Notes under the pieces: generated by a model | Database searches by the model: none | The model's input: the letters and a program-made list of their open reading frames with translations, nothing else | What the model was told of the DNA's origin: nothing | Source of the DNA: PUPG01 sp041686485 | Lineage (GTDB): Bacteria; Bacteroidota; Bacteroidia; Bacteroidales; UBA7960 | Direction: 5' to 3' | Length of the DNA: 15,987 nucleotides | NCBI GenBank assembly: GCA_041686485.1 | Contig: JAWLDT010000061.1 | Location: 1 to 15,987 of the forward strand | Shown: positions 7,782-15,792 of the stretch, in pieces | Layout of the letters: every line of letters starts with the position of its first letter | How positions within the stretch are numbered: position 1 is the stretch's first letter | Position numbers and translations under genes: made by a program

Positions 7782-8657
7782 GTGAACGAAATATTGAATG
7801 AAATCACGTTGTTTTCTGTCGCTTCGCTGGGTGCTCTTGGTGGTGTAGCAGCCATTGTCCTGTTTATGGTGGCGCAGAAGTTCAAGGTTGTTGAGGATCC
7901 CCGTATCGATGAGGTTGAGGAGTTGTTGCCCGGTGCCAATTGTGGTGGTTGCGGATATGCCGGCTGCCGTGCCCTCGCAGAAGCCATCGTAAGAGACGAA
8001 AGTTTGGAAGGGTTTAGTTGCCCGCCCGGCGGCAATGAGGTGATGCAGGCGATCGCAAAAGCCATGGGCTGGGAAGCCGGTGAGCAAACACCCATGGTTG
8101 CTGTGGTGCGTTGTAACGGCACCAGGGAGTTTGCACCCCCGAAGGTGCAATATGACAGCGCCATGACATGCCATTTTGCCCACTCACTCTTTGCAGGAGA
8201 AGGAGGATGTCCTTACGGTTGCCTTGGATGCGGCGACTGCGTGACGGCCTGTGATTTTGATGCCATGTATATGGATAAAGAAACCGGACTGCCGGTTATC
8301 ATCAGTGATAATTGTGTCGCCTGTGGTGCCTGCGTCAAAGAATGCCCGCGTAACATCATTGAAATGCGGAAAAAAGGCAAGAAAGACAGACGCATTTTTG
8401 TGTCATGCATCAACCAGGAAAAAGGCGGGGTGGCCAGGAAAAATTGTAGCGTAGCATGCATCGGATGCGGCAAATGTGTGAAAGAGTGCAAGTTTGATGC
8501 CATCGCCCTGGAAAATAACCTGGCCTATATCGATTACAACAAGTGTACGATGTGCCGTAAATGCGCTCCGGTTTGCCCTACAAATGCCATCCATGAGGTG
8601 AATTTTCCGCCACGAAAACCGAAAAAAGAAAAAGAGGCATCTGTATCAGAGTCATGA
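7782..8657 (+). CDS. rnfB: RnfB, iron-sulfur subunit of the Rnf complex
   Basis: Accepts electrons from reduced ferredoxin and passes them into the membrane complex, facing the cytoplasm. The 291-residue protein has one N-terminal membrane helix (about residues 10-32), the RnfB/Fdx-like domain with Cys54, Cys57, Cys62 and Cys80 for one [4Fe-4S] cluster, then four ferredoxin motifs in two pairs (CPYGCLGCGDCVTAC from 143, CVACGACVKEC, CIGCGKCVKEC, CTMCRKCAPVC), then a basic, Lys-rich tail. This is longer than the E. coli protein (about 190), as usual in Bacteroidota and Firmicutes. The first ferredoxin motif has an extra Cys at 150 where I recall Leu or Phe in relatives. No ATG is available at the N terminus: GTG at 7782 gives MNEILNEITLF and is preferred over TTG at 7755. 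Confidence 0.96.
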   Translation: MNEILNEITLFSVASLGALGGVAAIVLFMVAQKFKVVEDPRIDEVEELLPGANCGGCGYAGCRALAEAIVRDESLEGFSCPPGGNEVMQAIAKAMGWEAGEQTPMVAVVRCNGTREFAPPKVQYDSAMTCHFAHSLFAGEGGCPYGCLGCGDCVTACDFDAMYMDKETGLPVIISDNCVACGACVKECPRNIIEMRKKGKKDRRIFVSCINQEKGGVARKNCSVACIGCGKCVKECKFDAIALENNLAYIDYNKCTMCRKCAPVCPTNAIHEVNFPPRKPKKEKEASVSES

Positions 8658-8732
8658 TTATTCCGGACGCATGCATCAATATACGAATACAGATCTCTTT
8701 GAATTTCATGTAGAATCTAAACAGATATAACA

Positions 8733-10061
8733 TTGAAAACTTTTGCTTTAGGAGGTGTTCACCCACCTGAGAATAAACTAGCCGAAAATCAGCCCATAGA
8801 GCCGCTGGCTCCTCCAAAAACAATTGCTATTCCCTTGTCACAGCATCTTGGCGTCCCCGCCAAACCGGTAGTGTCCAAGGGCGATATGGTGGTTGCCGGA
8901 CAGCTTATCGCGAAAGGGGAAGCCTTTATATCAGCCAATATCCATTCATCGGTATCCGGTAAGGTGGCCAAAGTGGATGCTGTGCCAGATGCCAGTGGTT
9001 ACCGCAAAACCGCTGTTGTGATCAGTGTGGAAGGCGACGACTGGCACGAAGATATTGACAGGGATGAGACCCTGATTAAAGATTGCGCCCTCAGCGCCGG
9101 AGAGATCGTTGATAAGATACAACAAAACGGTATTGTCGGTATGGGCGGTGCTACCTTCCCTTCCCATGTAAAACTGAAAGTGCCGAAAGGAAAAACCGCT
9201 GAATATTTAATTATAAACGGTGTTGAATGTGAGCCCTGCCTGACTTCCGATCATAGGTTGATGCTGGAGAAGGGCGAGGAGATCATGGTAGGTATTTCCA
9301 TTCAGATGAAAGCCCTGGGCGTTGAAAAAGCCATTATCGGTATCGAAAATAACAAGCCGGACGCTGTTCAGCATCTCAGCAAGCTGGCTGCGGATTACGA
9401 TGGCATCTCTGTCGAACCCCTGAAGGTCAAATATCCACAGGGAGCGGAGAAACAGTTGATCAAGGCCTTAATAAACCGGGAGGTACCTTCCGGTAAGTTG
9501 CCCATTGAGGTTGGTTGCGTGGTTCATAATGTAGGTACGGCCTTTGCTGTCTATGAAGCGGTTCAGAAAAATAAGCCGTTAATGGAACGGGTGGTAACCG
9601 TCTCGGGGACCAACGTCAGGAAACCATCCAATTTGATGGTTCGCATCGGAACACCGGTTTCTGCGTTGATTGAAGCGGCCGGTGGTATGCCCGAAGATAC
9701 CGGGAAAGTGGTTAACGGCGGCCCCATGATGGGGAAAGCATTGACGGATCTGAATGTGCCTGTGGCTAAAGGAACTTCCGGAATATTACTTTTCACCAGG
9801 GCAGAGACGCCCCGGCCGGTGGAGCATAACTGTATCCGCTGCGCCAAATGCCTTACCATATGCCCGATGGGACTCGAACCTTACCTGCTTGCCTCCCTCG
9901 CTGAGAAACAGCGCCTGGAGGAGTGTGAGGATGAGCGTATCATGGACTGTATGGAATGTGGCTCCTGCCATTATATCTGTCCCGCCGGCAAACAATTGCT
10001 CGATAATATCCGGGTAGGAAAGAACATGGTCGGACAAATGATTCGAGAACGATCTAATTAA
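8733..10061 (+). CDS. rnfC: RnfC, NADH/FMN-binding iron-sulfur subunit of the Rnf complex
   Basis: Peripheral cytoplasmic subunit where NAD+ is reduced or NADH oxidised, resembling the flavoprotein subunit of complex I. The 442-residue protein opens with the family signature GGVHPPENK. It has a biotinyl/lipoyl-like N-terminal domain, the glycine-rich flavin/NADH site GMGGATFP, an SLBB domain, and two [4Fe-4S] motifs with Cys367, 370, 373, 377 and Cys406, 409, 412, 416. The start is a TTG at 8733: a stop (TAA at 8718) lies just upstream in frame, and the next ATG would remove the conserved N terminus. It lies 75 bp after rnfB and 49 bp before rnfD. The protein ends soon after the second cluster motif and lacks the long repetitive tail of enterobacterial RnfC. 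Confidence 0.97.
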   Translation: MKTFALGGVHPPENKLAENQPIEPLAPPKTIAIPLSQHLGVPAKPVVSKGDMVVAGQLIAKGEAFISANIHSSVSGKVAKVDAVPDASGYRKTAVVISVEGDDWHEDIDRDETLIKDCALSAGEIVDKIQQNGIVGMGGATFPSHVKLKVPKGKTAEYLIINGVECEPCLTSDHRLMLEKGEEIMVGISIQMKALGVEKAIIGIENNKPDAVQHLSKLAADYDGISVEPLKVKYPQGAEKQLIKALINREVPSGKLPIEVGCVVHNVGTAFAVYEAVQKNKPLMERVVTVSGTNVRKPSNLMVRIGTPVSALIEAAGGMPEDTGKVVNGGPMMGKALTDLNVPVAKGTSGILLFTRAETPRPVEHNCIRCAKCLTICPMGLEPYLLASLAEKQRLEECEDERIMDCMECGSCHYICPAGKQLLDNIRVGKNMVGQMIRERSN

Positions 10062-10110
10062 ATAATAAGACTGCATTACGCATTTATGGTTTCGCAAAGT
10101 TAAAGGAGAT

Positions 10111-11109
10111 ATGAGTTTATTGACCGTTTCGGGCTCGCCCCATTTTCATGCAAATCAGTCGGTAAGTAAGTTGATGTATGGCGTGGTATTTTCATTGATA
10201 CCGGCCATGCTGGTATCATTTTACTTTTTTGGCCTCGCCGCCATTCTGGTAACCCTTACTGCCGTGATATCCTGCATGTTGTTTGAGTTTCTTATTCAGA
10301 AATATCTGATTAAAGGTCCTTTGACCATATTTGACGGCTCCGCTATCATTACCGGCGTGTTATTAGCCTTCAATGTCCCTGCAAACCTGCCATTGGGACT
10401 GGTGGTGATTGGATCTGCAGTGGCTATAGGGATGGGAAAGATGACCTTCGGCGGACTGGGAAAAAACCCTTTTAATCCTGCCCTGGTCGGACGGATCTTT
10501 TTGCTAATCTCGTTTCCGGTTCACATGACCAGCTATCCCAAACCGGTGCCTATGAGCAGCAAGCTGACCGATATCATTACCGGGCCAACGCCGCTTGAGG
10601 TCGTGAAAGACGGGGTAAGCCGGGGGCAGCAAGTCTCTGAACTGCTTCCGCAGTTGCCTGATTATACGCAGTTGATGATGGGTAATCTTGGCGGCTCTGT
10701 TGGTGAGGTGTCTGCCATTGCCATATTGCTGGGCGGGATATACATGCTCTTTACCAGAATTATTTCCTGGCATATTCCGGTCTCGTTCCTGGGATCGGCT
10801 GCGGTTTTTGCAGCTATCTTCTGGTTGATAAACCCGGAAATGTATGCTGATCCCTTCTTTCATATGATTACCGGTGGTATGATGCTCGGTGCGGTTTATA
10901 TGGCCACAGATTATACCACCAGCCCGATGTCGTCGCGGGGTATGATCCTCTTCGGCGTTGGATGTGGCTTGATAACCATGATCATCCGCTTGTTTGGTGC
11001 GTACCCTGAAGGTGTGGCTTTTTCTATCTTGATAATGAATGCATTTGTACCCCTGATCAATCGCGGGTTTAAACCAAAACGTTTTGGGGAGGAGGTGACC
11101 AATGGCTAA
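10111..11109 (+). CDS. rnfD: RnfD, membrane flavoprotein subunit of the Rnf complex
   Basis: Integral membrane subunit of the NqrB/RnfD family that carries a covalently bound FMN and helps form the ion path. The 332-residue protein has about nine to ten hydrophobic segments. The flavinylation motif is TGPTPL with Thr160 as the likely FMN-linked residue; the conserved GKNPFNPALVGRIF and TDYTTSP segments are also present. The start ATG at 10111 is supported by AGGAG 4 bp upstream. The 3' end overlaps rnfG by 8 bp. Its function depends on an ApbE-type flavin transferase, which is not encoded in this window. Confidence 0.97.
   Translation: MSLLTVSGSPHFHANQSVSKLMYGVVFSLIPAMLVSFYFFGLAAILVTLTAVISCMLFEFLIQKYLIKGPLTIFDGSAIITGVLLAFNVPANLPLGLVVIGSAVAIGMGKMTFGGLGKNPFNPALVGRIFLLISFPVHMTSYPKPVPMSSKLTDIITGPTPLEVVKDGVSRGQQVSELLPQLPDYTQLMMGNLGGSVGEVSAIAILLGGIYMLFTRIISWHIPVSFLGSAAVFAAIFWLINPEMYADPFFHMITGGMMLGAVYMATDYTTSPMSSRGMILFGVGCGLITMIIRLFGAYPEGVAFSILIMNAFVPLINRGFKPKRFGEEVTNG
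11088..11095 (+). promoter_or_regulatory. Strong ribosome binding site for rnfG
   Basis: GGAGGAGG sits 6 bp before the rnfG ATG, inside the last codons of rnfD. Such a near-perfect anti-16S match is unusual in Bacteroidota. It fixes the rnfG start and may raise RnfG synthesis relative to the weakly signalled rnfE and rnfA. Confidence 0.7.
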
Positions 11110-11701
11110 AAAAGAATCTACATTTACCAATATGGTGCTGACGCTGATCATTGTGGCAGCAGCGGCCTCTTTTACGCTGGCCACCGTGTATAACCTCACA
11201 AAGGGGCCTATTGAAGAGGCCCGGGAAGCAGCGCGCCAGGAAGCGATCAGCACCGTCCTGCCTGATTTTGACAAACTGGAAACACGTTATTTTATGCCAG
11301 AGACTGGAAGCGACTCCCTTGAGTTTAATATAGCATACAAAAACGATGAGCTAGTTGGAGTGGCTGTCGGAACTTACACAGGTATGGGCTATAGCGGCCG
11401 TATCCGGGCAATGGTCGGGTTTTTGCCATCGGCAGAAATCATTGATGTTGTGCCGCTTGACCATGCGGAAACACCTGGTCTGGGCGATAAGATTGAGAAA
11501 GAGAAGTCAGATTGGAGCAATCAGTTCCGGGGGCTGGATCCGCGTGAGAAGACCCTGCAGGTGCAGGATGATGGTGGTGATGTTGATGCCATTACCGCAG
11601 CCACCATTACCGCAAGAGCCTACTGTGATGCGATCGACCGCGCTTTCAACACCTTTATGGCCAATAAAGATTCTATCATCAATAACGAAGTAGAAGAATA
11701 A
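11102..11701 (+). CDS. rnfG: RnfG, periplasmic-side FMN subunit of the Rnf complex
   Basis: Single-span membrane protein with an outward-facing FMN_bind domain that relays electrons between RnfD and the RnfA/RnfE iron-sulfur site. The 199-residue protein has one N-terminal helix (about residues 10-28) and the family segment HAETPGLGDKIE. Near the C terminus, DAITAATITA carries Thr168, the expected phosphoester attachment site for FMN; the local sequence TAAT is a mild variant of the common SGAT. The start overlaps the end of rnfD by 8 bp and is preceded by a strong GGAGGAGG ribosome site (11088-11095), which indicates tight co-translation. Confidence 0.96.
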   Translation: MAKKESTFTNMVLTLIIVAAAASFTLATVYNLTKGPIEEAREAARQEAISTVLPDFDKLETRYFMPETGSDSLEFNIAYKNDELVGVAVGTYTGMGYSGRIRAMVGFLPSAEIIDVVPLDHAETPGLGDKIEKEKSDWSNQFRGLDPREKTLQVQDDGGDVDAITAATITARAYCDAIDRAFNTFMANKDSIINNEVEE

Positions 11702-11704
11702 GAT

Positions 11705-12292
11705 ATGGGACAATTGCAAAATTTCAGTAAGGGGTTTATCAAAGACAATCCGGTATTTGTATTGCTCCTGGGTCTTTGCCCTGCATTGGGTGTGACCACG
11801 TCGGCATTTAACGGTTTGGGCATGGGGCTGGCTACTACCTTTGTGCTGGTCTCTTCAAATATTGTTGTGTCGCTTATTAAAAACTTGATCCCGGCAAAAG
11901 TGCGCATTCCCTCTTTCATTGTGGTAATCGCTTCTTTTGTGACCATCGTCGAGCTCACCATGGAAGCCTTCATGCCTGCACTCTTCGATTCTTTGGGGCT
12001 GTTTATCCCGCTGATCGTGGTAAACTGCCTGGTTATGGGACGGGCGGAAGCATTTGCCAGCAAAAACAAACCCCTGAGCGCTATTGTCGATGGATTAGGC
12101 ATGGGTCTCGGATTTGCCTTTGCCCTGACCATATTGGGCGGTGTGCGTGAGATCTTTGGTGCCGGTGAGATTTTTGGCCTGACCCTGTTTCCCGGCGACG
12201 GCATGCTGGTATTTGTGCTGGCACCAGGCGCCTTTATTGGCCTTGGCTATCTGGTTGCCCTGAATAATATCGTGAAAAAGAAACTGTATTAA
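11705..12292 (+). CDS. rnfE: RnfE, membrane subunit of the Rnf complex
   Basis: Six-helix membrane subunit of the NqrD/RnfE family, a pseudo-symmetric partner of RnfA. Cys25 (in LLGLCPALGV) and Cys108 (in IVVNCLVMGR) sit at the positions that, in known Rnf/Nqr structures, ligate the intramembrane [2Fe-2S] cluster shared with RnfA. The other features are the long FNGLGMGLATTFVL helix, the EAFASKNKPL loop and GGVREIFGAG. The length of 195 residues fits RnfE, although slightly shorter than the E. coli protein. It begins 3 bp after the rnfG stop. Confidence 0.96.
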   Translation: MGQLQNFSKGFIKDNPVFVLLLGLCPALGVTTSAFNGLGMGLATTFVLVSSNIVVSLIKNLIPAKVRIPSFIVVIASFVTIVELTMEAFMPALFDSLGLFIPLIVVNCLVMGRAEAFASKNKPLSAIVDGLGMGLGFAFALTILGGVREIFGAGEIFGLTLFPGDGMLVFVLAPGAFIGLGYLVALNNIVKKKLY

Positions 12293-12303
12293 ATCATAGC
12301 GTC

Positions 12304-12882
12304 ATGGAATATATTGTTATTATTATAGGTGCGGTCTTTGTCAATAACATTGTTTTGGCACAATTCCTGGGTATTTGCCCCTACCTGGGTGTTTCAGCAC
12401 GTGTTTCCACGTCCATCGGTATGTCTGGGGCCGTCATGTTTGTCATGACTCTCGCCACGTTGGTTACATTTTTGATATTCAACCATATACTGGTCCCACT
12501 GGATATCACCTACCTGCAAACCATTTCCTATATCCTGGTGGTTGCATCCCTGGTGCAAATGGTTGAAATTATTTTGAAAAAGGTTAGCCCGGCACTGTTC
12601 CAGGCATTGGGGATTTTCCTGCCGCTCATTGTAACCAACTGCGCCATCCTGGGTGTGACCATCCTGGCTGTCCGCGAGGACTATGGGTTCCACTTACTGG
12701 AAGGGGTTGTCTTCGCCATCGGCAATGCGCTGGGCTTTGCCCTGACTATTATCTTGTTTGCCGGTATCCGCGAACATCTGGATATTGTTGAGGTACCAAA
12801 AGGGATGAGAGGCGCTCCCGCTGCGCTGGTAGTCGCCGGCATCCTGGCCCTGTCATTTATGGGGTTTGCCAATCTGGTGTAG
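12304..12882 (+). CDS. rnfA: RnfA, membrane subunit of the Rnf complex
   Basis: Six-helix membrane subunit of the NqrE/RnfA family, last gene of the cluster. The N terminus (FVNNIVLAQFLGICPYLGVS) and Cys25 plus Cys113 (in IVTNCAILGV) are as expected; these cysteines pair with those of RnfE to hold the intramembrane [2Fe-2S] cluster. The length of 192 residues matches the family almost exactly. It starts 11 bp after rnfE with no clear ribosome site, which is common in Bacteroidota. It converges with the dihydropyrimidinase gene downstream. Confidence 0.97.
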   Translation: MEYIVIIIGAVFVNNIVLAQFLGICPYLGVSARVSTSIGMSGAVMFVMTLATLVTFLIFNHILVPLDITYLQTISYILVVASLVQMVEIILKKVSPALFQALGIFLPLIVTNCAILGVTILAVREDYGFHLLEGVVFAIGNALGFALTIILFAGIREHLDIVEVPKGMRGAPAALVVAGILALSFMGFANLV

Positions 12883-13034
12883 ATGTAAGGAAAAAGGTCG
12901 TAAAGGTCTAAAGGTCAAAAAGTCGAAATGTGGTGAAGTCACAGGGTTGCCCAAAGGAAGCCCTGAAGGCAGAACTGAACGGGGAACCCCGAAAAGTGTA
13001 AACAAATTTCAGGACGCTACACATGCTTTACCGT
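12883..13034. other. Convergent intergenic region between rnfA and dihydropyrimidinase
   Basis: Besides the heptamer repeat, this gap holds CGGGGAACCCCG (12980-12991), a 12-bp perfect palindrome able to form a 4-bp stem with a GAAC loop, and an AGGG/CCCT pair around 12942-12964. Neither is followed by a T-run on either strand, so no standard intrinsic terminator is evident where one would be expected for two converging genes. No small gene is supported. Confidence 0.5.
12893..12924. repeat. Short tandem heptamer repeat in the rnfA downstream gap
   Basis: AAAGGTC occurs three times (12893-12899, 12902-12908, 12910-12916), followed by a one-base variant AAAAGTC (12918-12924), spaced 8-9 bp apart. 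It lies in the 152-bp gap between the convergent rnfA and dihydropyrimidinase genes. Function is unknown. Confidence 0.8.
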
Positions 13035-14411
13035 TTAGCGGAAGGTCTTGCGACGCAGAAACTCCCCTTTAGGAGTGGCTATCAAAACATCATTCTCCAC
13101 CACAATCTCGCCTTTGGCGATTACCATCTGTGGATGCCCAATGGTTTCTATGCCTTCATAAATGTTGATGTCGCTGTTCTGATGGTGGGTAGCGGCTGTG
13201 ATTTCTCGTCTCGCGTTTGGGTCCCATAATACAATATCTGCATCCGATCCCTCCTTGATAATCCCTTTCTGTGGATAGAGTCCGAATATTTCTGCCGGCT
13301 TGGTGGCTATAAGGTCCACAAATTGTTGGGTGCTGATATGGCCGCTTTTGACGCCATGGGTATACAGCAAGGCGAGACGGTGTTCCACACCTCCGGCACC
13401 GTTGGGAATCTTCCGGAAATCATTTCTGCCGGCTTCTTTCTGGTGCATGAAGAAAGGGCAGTGATCGGTAGCTACTGTTTGAAGTACCCCTTCTGCCAAT
13501 GCCCCCCACAATGCTGCCCTGTTGGCGCTGCTTCGCAGAGGTGGACTAAGCACATAAGGTGCTGATTGTTCGAAGGAATGGTTGTACAAGCTTTCATCGA
13601 GCAGCAGGTGTTGCGGACAAACCTCTGCCATGACCGTTTGGCCTTTTTGTCTTGCATCACGGATATGTGTAATGGATGAAGCAGCTGATGTGTGTACGAC
13701 ATATATGGGGCATCTTGTTTTGCCGGCCAGGGAAATGGCCTTTTTCACGGCGTTGCTTTCTGTTTGGGCAGGCCTCGACAATGGATGGAAGGCGGGTGAC
13801 AGGTTTCCGTCGCCGGCGAATGCATCGCGCAAAGCATCCACTTCATCTCCCGTCTCACAATGAAGGGTCACCAGCCCGTTGTTTAAAGCTACCGAACGCA
13901 TTACGCCTTCCAGGGTCTCATCATCAACACCAATAGCGTCTTTATACGCCATGTAAAGCTTAAAGGAAGATATACCATCCTGGATACAGCTTTGTATCTC
14001 ATCCGGAATGCTATCACGCCATTCTACCGGGCTGACATGAAAGGAAAAATCGGTCAGACAGTCACGCGCTTCATCCAGCCTGTTTGTTATCGCCTCTTGC
14101 AGCGACATGCCCTTTTGCGGCGTCACAAAATCTATAATGGTAGTAGTACCGCCCATCAATGCAGCCCTGCTGCCTGTATAGAAATTATCTGAAGAATAGC
14201 CCGCATTCGTTGGCAGGCTCATGTGCACATGGGGGTCAATCCCGCCAGGGAAAGCTAACATGTTGGAGGCATCCACCACTTTTACCTGGGTATCGGCCGG
14301 AATGTCAAGGTTTTGGGCTATCCGGTCAATGAGGTGCCCGTTAATCAAAATGTCTGCAACCTCTGTGTTTGTTGCATTGACAATGGTCGCATTTTTTATG
14401 AGTAACTGCAT
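13035..14411 (-). CDS. hydA: Dihydropyrimidinase / D-hydantoinase
   Basis: Cytoplasmic cyclic amidohydrolase that opens dihydropyrimidine or hydantoin rings, the second step of reductive pyrimidine breakdown. The 458-residue protein has every expected metal-site residue: His61 and His63 in PHVH, the carboxylated Lys151 in SFKLYMAYK, His184 in LHCETG, His240 in VVHTSAA and Asp316 in TDHCPF. Tyr156 is not visible as such in this stretch (the residue there is Ala), but Tyr153 is nearby. The C-terminal DADIVLWDPN is typical. The SFKxYMAYK motif and length separate it from dihydroorotase and allantoinase. The first step (dihydropyrimidine dehydrogenase) and third step (beta-ureidopropionase) are not in this window. 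It lies 38 bp after the porin-like gene on the same strand with no -7 box between, so they are probably co-transcribed. Confidence 0.93.
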   Translation of the reverse strand: MQLLIKNATIVNATNTEVADILINGHLIDRIAQNLDIPADTQVKVVDASNMLAFPGGIDPHVHMSLPTNAGYSSDNFYTGSRAALMGGTTTIIDFVTPQKGMSLQEAITNRLDEARDCLTDFSFHVSPVEWRDSIPDEIQSCIQDGISSFKLYMAYKDAIGVDDETLEGVMRSVALNNGLVTLHCETGDEVDALRDAFAGDGNLSPAFHPLSRPAQTESNAVKKAISLAGKTRCPIYVVHTSAASSITHIRDARQKGQTVMAEVCPQHLLLDESLYNHSFEQSAPYVLSPPLRSSANRAALWGALAEGVLQTVATDHCPFFMHQKEAGRNDFRKIPNGAGGVEHRLALLYTHGVKSGHISTQQFVDLIATKPAEIFGLYPQKGIIKEGSDADIVLWDPNARREITAATHHQNSDINIYEGIETIGHPQMVIAKGEIVVENDVLIATPKGEFLRRKTFR

Positions 14412-14449
14412 CTGTTTGCGGGAATGTATAAACGTTCTTAAATCATGTA

Positions 14450-15700
14450 TCAGAGAAAGGTTGGTGTCATCTGTATCATGACAAATCCCCAGTGGGCGAA
14501 TTCGTCCTCACTGCCTCCTTTGATGGCCGCCATCGACGCCGAACCAAACATGACCGCATACCCGGCTAAAATGTTTGTAAAGTCATTGATTTGGTAATTC
14601 AGCACCAGGTCGACTTCTGTGCCCAGGTATTTGTCCACAGCGATATCTGGATTCTCCGGATCGGGAAAGTTGTTTTCCAGGAAAAACAGATGAATATCTG
14701 CGGAAACGCTTGTTTGTGCATTTACCTGTATGGTGTTTCTCAGGTATGGATTGATAAGTCCGGCAAAACCTGTATGATCAGGGAAGTTGGTAAAATAGTC
14801 CATATAGCCGTTGCGACCGTGTCCGACACCAAAGAGGTCGTCAAAGGCGTTAAAGGAGTCGCCGGTATCCAGCCAGTCAATACCGGAGAACAGTTCCATA
14901 CCGATTGTGGTGCTTAGGTTATCAGCCGGATTAGTGGAGGCTCCAGCCATCAAATAGTAAGCACTGATATCTCCCCCTGACGGTGTTTTTCCATGCTGAT
15001 AGGCCGGGTTAACCCGTACCTGAAAACGTCCGGGGTCTATCATAAAGAAAGAAGACCAGGTAACCCTGAGGTTGAACGTTTCGGGATCATCAGGGTGCTC
15101 GTAGCCGTCGGCTATCCCCAGCAGGGACATTTCAACGGTAGGCGTCAGGTCTCTGTTATACCACAGGTAGTTTAATGTTTTATAATTCTCAAGGTTATAA
15201 TAGGTATTGAACAACCTGTTTGCACTCTGGTTAAATGCAGCCCCAAAGTGAACCTCCCCCCCACGTTCGCTATTGTACTTAGCCACCAGGGCATCGTGCG
15301 TGCGGCCGGTAAGCGACCAGTTGTTGACAGCCATCAGGCGTTGGTTGTCGTATGTAAGTTCCTGGCGCCCTGCCTGGATACTGAAGTTGTCAAGTAAAGC
15401 GATGGACAGCCAGGCTTCGTAAAGCGTAAAAGATGGCTCATAGCCCCGTTGTGTTTCCTGGCCCCACAAACGTGCATCCTGTAGAGTCACGCGTGTGCGG
15501 ATGTTATCCTCGTAAGTGTACGACAACGAGAGGCGGGTGCGCTGGTTGATCTGAGCGGCCGGGCTTGCATCTTCAGCCGGTAACTGACGGTAGCCATTCC
15601 GGAACTCTGCACGCGGACGGATTTCTCCATTCAAAGAAACCTGAGCTGTTACAGAAGTAAAAAGCCCAAGTATGAACAGAAATGTAATTGCTTTTCGCAT
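14450..15700 (-). CDS. Alginate-export-type outer-membrane beta-barrel protein
   Basis: Predicted outer-membrane channel. The 416-residue protein has a Sec signal peptide ending at TAQ (MRKAITFLFILGLFTSVTAQ). The mature protein consists of alternating amphipathic strands, with TRLSLSYTYEDNIRTRVTL, LYEAWLSIALLDNFSIQAGRQEL and NWSLTGRTHDALVAKY resembling the alginate_exp family. It ends in a strand with a terminal hydrophobic residue (MIQMTPTFL), the usual outer-membrane assembly signal. Family members are named after alginate export, but many Bacteroidota homologues have no link to alginate, and no alginate genes are present here. Substrate is unknown. A perfect -7 box lies 26 bp upstream. Confidence 0.82.
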   Translation of the reverse strand: MRKAITFLFILGLFTSVTAQVSLNGEIRPRAEFRNGYRQLPAEDASPAAQINQRTRLSLSYTYEDNIRTRVTLQDARLWGQETQRGYEPSFTLYEAWLSIALLDNFSIQAGRQELTYDNQRLMAVNNWSLTGRTHDALVAKYNSERGGEVHFGAAFNQSANRLFNTYYNLENYKTLNYLWYNRDLTPTVEMSLLGIADGYEHPDDPETFNLRVTWSSFFMIDPGRFQVRVNPAYQHGKTPSGGDISAYYLMAGASTNPADNLSTTIGMELFSGIDWLDTGDSFNAFDDLFGVGHGRNGYMDYFTNFPDHTGFAGLINPYLRNTIQVNAQTSVSADIHLFFLENNFPDPENPDIAVDKYLGTEVDLVLNYQINDFTNILAGYAVMFGSASMAAIKGGSEDEFAHWGFVMIQMTPTFL

Positions 15701-15726
15701 ATCGTTGTGTTTTTATCTTTAATAAA

Positions 15727-15734
15727 CAAAAATA
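15727..15734 (-). promoter_or_regulatory. Predicted -7 box for the porin-dihydropyrimidinase unit
   Basis: Minus-strand TATTTTTG matches TAnnTTTG and ends 26 bp before the ATG at 15700. An imperfect -33-like TTGGG lies about 24 bp further upstream, slightly farther than usual. It probably drives both the beta-barrel gene and the dihydropyrimidinase. Confidence 0.6.
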
Positions 15735-15792
15735 AAGAAAGTATTACTGATTATTGAACCCAACGCCGTCTATTTCCCTGAAGTCAAAGTAA

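Noticed and set aside
10504..11274. 256-residue open frame on the minus strand
   Set aside because: Antisense to rnfD and rnfG, both with clear family motifs. The product is rich in His, Arg and Gln with no hydrophobic core, typical of a reverse-frame artefact.
11620..12204. 194-residue open frame on the minus strand
   Set aside because: Antisense to rnfE. It is a proline-, serine- and asparagine-rich shadow of a hydrophobic membrane protein, with no start signals.
7095..12882. Na+-translocating NADH:quinone oxidoreductase (Nqr) in place of Rnf
   Set aside because: NqrB/C/D/E resemble RnfD/G/E/A, but the cluster has RnfB and RnfC and lacks NqrA and NqrF, so it is Rnf.
12980..12991. Intrinsic terminator for rnfA or the dihydropyrimidinase gene
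   Set aside because: The palindrome CGGGGAACCCCG allows only a 4-bp stem and has no T-run after it on either strand.
13035..14411. Dihydroorotase or allantoinase
   Set aside because: The SFKLYMAYK motif, the TDHCPF motif and the 458-residue length match dihydropyrimidinase/hydantoinase better.
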